Of a stretch of 64,000 nucleotides of DNA, positions 61,541 through 64,000 are shown in pieces. The translations under genes and the position numbers were made by a program. Source of the DNA: Jeotgalibacillus marinus (GTDB taxonomy: Bacteria; Bacillota; Bacilli; Bacillales; Jeotgalibacillaceae); the NCBI RefSeq assembly GCF_040801915.1, contig NZ_JBFMIA010000005.1, forward strand, positions 62,001 through 126,000. Reading direction: 5' to 3'. The stretch's first letter is position 1, and every line of letters begins with the position of its first letter. Below the pieces are notes generated by a model that saw only the letters and a program-made list of their open reading frames with translations, did no database searches and was not told the origin of the DNA.

Positions 61541-62852
61541 TTAATCATTTCTCTGAATCCAGTGATCACTTCTCCACTCTAGCTTTATTTCTTCACCGTT
61601 GGGTAAAGATAGCCGAAGGTTGTTTACATACCATCCCCTCCCGTTTGCGGATGGGTCCGTTTGATACCGAAAGCGTATAAACGAAGTGTCTTGCGGTACT
61701 TTAAACGATTTCTCAACCCATGATCCGCTACTTCCTGTCATCGTTTCGCCAATTTCGCTCCACTCCATGCCGTCAGTTGATATTTCTACCACGCCGTAAT
61801 CATTGGCATACTCTATTCGATACCATGTATTGAAGGAGAATACAGCATCTTGTTCCAGCTCTACTGAGGCGATCAATTCATTATTCAAGTTGTCTCCGTA
61901 GCCTGAAAACCACGATGTCTCTCTATTAAATCTGAATACGGGAATCGAATCGGCCGTCGAGCGACCAGGCGTTTTCGTCATGTACATCGCCCCATACGAG
62001 ACCTCTCTCTGTCCACGGCTGGTATTCCGTTGCGGCGACAGATTGTCGCAACGACGCAGGAGGGTTGTACATTGTATGGTTCATCCCAAGCGGTCCGGTT
62101 ATCGTTTCTTCGACAAATACATCCAGTCGTTTTCCGGAAAGGCGTTCAACGAGGGCTCCAAGTGTGATCAAATTTAAGTCACTGTAGGTGTAAGTCGTTC
62201 CAGGTTCATTGTCGAGAGGATAGTCAAATACGAGCTGCATACGCTGTTCACGGTTCTCACCCATTTGATACAAAGGGATCCAAGCCGTGAATCCAGACGT
62301 GTGAGTCATGAGCTGGCGAATGGTCACTTCCGATTTGTCGTTTTGCGCAAATTCAGGAATATGTTTAGCGACAGGGTCGTCTAATCCAAACTTTCCTTGT
62401 TCGTATAATTTTAGTGCTGCCGTGGTCGTAAACAACTTGCTGATCGACGCAAGATCGAAAATCGTATCTTCTTGCACCCGCAACGGGTTGTCCATTTCCG
62501 TGAAACGGTCATCTTGATATTTTGCGGCATAACCGTAAGCTTCGTATTTGACGATGGTTCCCTTTCTGGCAATGAGCACAACTGCTCCCGGTATGATACG
62601 TTCTGCTATCGCTTGTGTTATTTTTGCGTCGATGTCAGCCAATGGCTGTGGATTCATCCCAACACTTCTCGGACTTCCGGGGTGTAAAACAGGGGTAGAC
62701 GGTCCTGGCTCTCCCCAGTAAAACTGGGGGTGTGGTTGGCTTTCGCTACTAATTGACACGTGTGGATATCCTCCATTTAAAAACAAGAGTGATAGTGAAA
62801 GACATAGGATAATAAAACCTCGCATGAAAAAACTCTTCAATGTTTTTCCCAC
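61541..62852 (-). pseudogene. amiE: amiE amidase gene with internal deletion and frameshift
   Basis: The first frame (62852 to 61926; signal peptide, then a serine beta-lactamase-like fold) has the active-site SISK and the YSDLN motif. It breaks after DENAWSLDG with the aberrant tail RFDSRIQI. The third motif (HTG), about 100 residues further on in the family, is absent. A second frame (61987 to 61541) encodes only a C-terminal beta domain (FNRETSWFSGYGDNLNNELI ... SWVEKSFKVPQDTSFIRFRY). A deletion near 61955-61965 joined the parts out of frame. The enzyme (MurNAc-L-Ala amidase) is expected to be inactive. Start near 62840-62852 is uncertain. Confidence 0.85.
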
Positions 62853-62898
62853 CTAATGCATTCCGTGTTCTTCCGGAACGTGAACAGTCGGATTGCGG

Positions 62899-64000
62899 TT
62901 AATAACTCAAACCGTGACCGTATTCATACAGTCCCTGAATAGTGACGGGCAGTTTACCCTTAGGATTCACTTCGCCGGTTAAAACGTTTGCCAATGAGTG
63001 GATAGAAATATCTTGATCGCCATAGGTTGTTACATAAGCGTCGATTTCTGGGAATACCGCAATGTCATACGGATTCCGTACAGCAGTGACAATGATCGGC
63101 TTTCCCGTTTCCCTCAGTGAATGAACTAGTTTTTGCTGGTCGGAGTTCGTATTGGCTGTATATGTCGTTACAATGACAGCGTCGGCGTCTTTTGCTCGGG
63201 AGGCAGCAATGTTAATTTGCTCAGTCGTTGGACTAAGGTCTGTCGCGTAACTGTCTGCTTTCACAGTTTTTTCATTTAAGAGATCTGCTAGTAAGTCGGT
63301 CCGTCCAGAACTCGGACCGGTTACTAGTAAGCTGGCATTCTTTTCAAACGGCAGTATATGATTGTCGTTTTTGACCAACGTAATACTGTCGTTCGTCATT
63401 TCGTTCGCTTGACGAAGATGCTCTTCGTTTCCGATAAGGCTGATGTTGTCCGGATCGGTGTAAGGGTTTTGGAACAGACCCTTTTCCATTTTTATTTCCA
63501 ATATTCGAGATACCGATTGGTCGACTCTATTTTCACTAATTTCACCGTTGCGCACCGCTTCTAGCATAGCATTGTACGCCAAATCGACGTCAGGTGGATT
63601 TAACAGGACGTCAGCTCCTGCTTTAAACGTTTCAACCGCTACCCGCTCAGGAGGGAAGACATTTGCTCCAGCCATATCAAGGCTGTCCGTGACAATAAGA
63701 CCGGAAAAACCCAACTCCCCACGTAGAAGGTCAGTCAGTATCACTCGGGAGAAAGTGGCGGGTAAGTCCGAATCATCGAGTGCAGGAACGACAATGTGTC
63801 CAGGCATGATTGCGTCGACACCAGCATCAATAGCTGCTTTAAAAGGTTTTAATTCTACCTCGTGCAATCTTTCTAGATCTTGTTCAATAATGGGCAGTCC
63901 GTAGTGTGAATCGACATCAGTATCCCCGTGTCCGGGAAAGTGTTTCACTGTTGTAATAACGTTTTCAGATTGATAGCCCTCCATTTGATTAATACCCTTG
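62899..64000 (-). CDS. nagZ: Beta-N-acetylglucosaminidase, GH3 (5' part outside window)
   Basis: The frame is open at the right edge (KGINQMEGYQSENV...), so about the first third is missing. TTVKHFPGHGDTDVDSH carries the catalytic Asp-His dyad, and FSGLIVTDSLDMAGA holds the nucleophile Asp. A C-terminal GH3_C domain (about 215-361 of the visible part) follows, as in the long secreted B. subtilis NagZ (YbbD). It removes GlcNAc from muropeptides; AmiE and NamZ then release MurNAc. First visible gene of the leftward recycling unit. Confidence 0.92.
   Translation of the reverse strand, partial: KGINQMEGYQSENVITTVKHFPGHGDTDVDSHYGLPIIEQDLERLHEVELKPFKAAIDAGVDAIMPGHIVVPALDDSDLPATFSRVILTDLLRGELGFSGLIVTDSLDMAGANVFPPERVAVETFKAGADVLLNPPDVDLAYNAMLEAVRNGEISENRVDQSVSRILEIKMEKGLFQNPYTDPDNISLIGNEEHLRQANEMTNDSITLVKNDNHILPFEKNASLLVTGPSSGRTDLLADLLNEKTVKADSYATDLSPTTEQINIAASRAKDADAVIVTTYTANTNSDQQKLVHSLRETGKPIIVTAVRNPYDIAVFPEIDAYVTTYGDQDISIHSLANVLTGEVNPKGKLPVTIQGLYEYGHGLSY

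Overview
The window looks like chromosomal DNA of an alkaliphilic or halotolerant Bacillaceae (low-GC Firmicute; Halalkalibacter/Alkalihalobacillus type). The evidence is an AT-rich composition, strong Shine-Dalgarno sites, frequent GTG/TTG starts, Bacillus-type operons (bioWAFDB, trp, rib, odhAB, murQ/murP/murR), a Rok-type silencer, and a NaChBac-type voltage-gated Na+ channel of the kind known from alkaliphilic bacilli. No rRNA, tRNA, CRISPR array or intact insertion sequence was seen.

Layout. 0-3.7 kb: a VWA/MoxR pair (yojO/yojN type), the Na+ channel, a Rok homolog and a small conserved protein. 4.2-6.5 kb: an endolysin-like LysM amidase without signal peptide, a decayed stretch and an Sda-like small gene. 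6.6-13.3 kb: an orphan murB, then a biotin operon bioY-W-A-F-D-B read leftward from a promoter overlapping a BirA-type operator. 13.4-15.1 kb: a frameshifted and an intact GNAT gene. 15.3-22.2 kb: odhAB, an Hsp20-like gene and an ArlRS/YkoGH-type two-component system. 22.5-29.5 kb: a complete trpEGDCFBA operon behind two tandem tryptophan T-boxes. 29.6-36.4 kb: dapF, a purine permease, and ribDE-BA-H behind an FMN riboswitch.

36.4-51.5 kb is accessory and partly decayed. It holds an ArsR-rhodanese / DsrE / MFS cassette with its own operator, a second copy of the rib promoter, and a leftward locus of secreted proteins. Two of these have the helical layout of Bacillus HBL/NHE (ClyA-type) enterotoxin components; one carries two C-terminal fibronectin-III domains, and a third secreted protein is mostly Fn3-like. 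Remnants of paralogous copies lie on both sides. Further right are an HxlR pseudogene, an SDR stub, an IS3-type remnant and remnants of a phage lysis module (holin, amidase).

51.6-64 kb returns to core-like content: a MurG paralog, a MATE exporter, an SDR with altered catalytic residues, and a leftward cell-wall recycling block nagZ-amiE-namZ / murQ-murP-mupG-murR. In that block amiE has an internal deletion plus frameshift, and the murQ promoter has a near-perfect cre site and an inverted repeat. The nagZ gene runs off the right edge and the VWA gene off the left edge.

The most unusual system is the HBL/NHE-like, Fn3-decorated secreted protein locus at about 41.1-46.3 kb. The sulfur-handling-like cassette at 36.9-39.2 kb is second.
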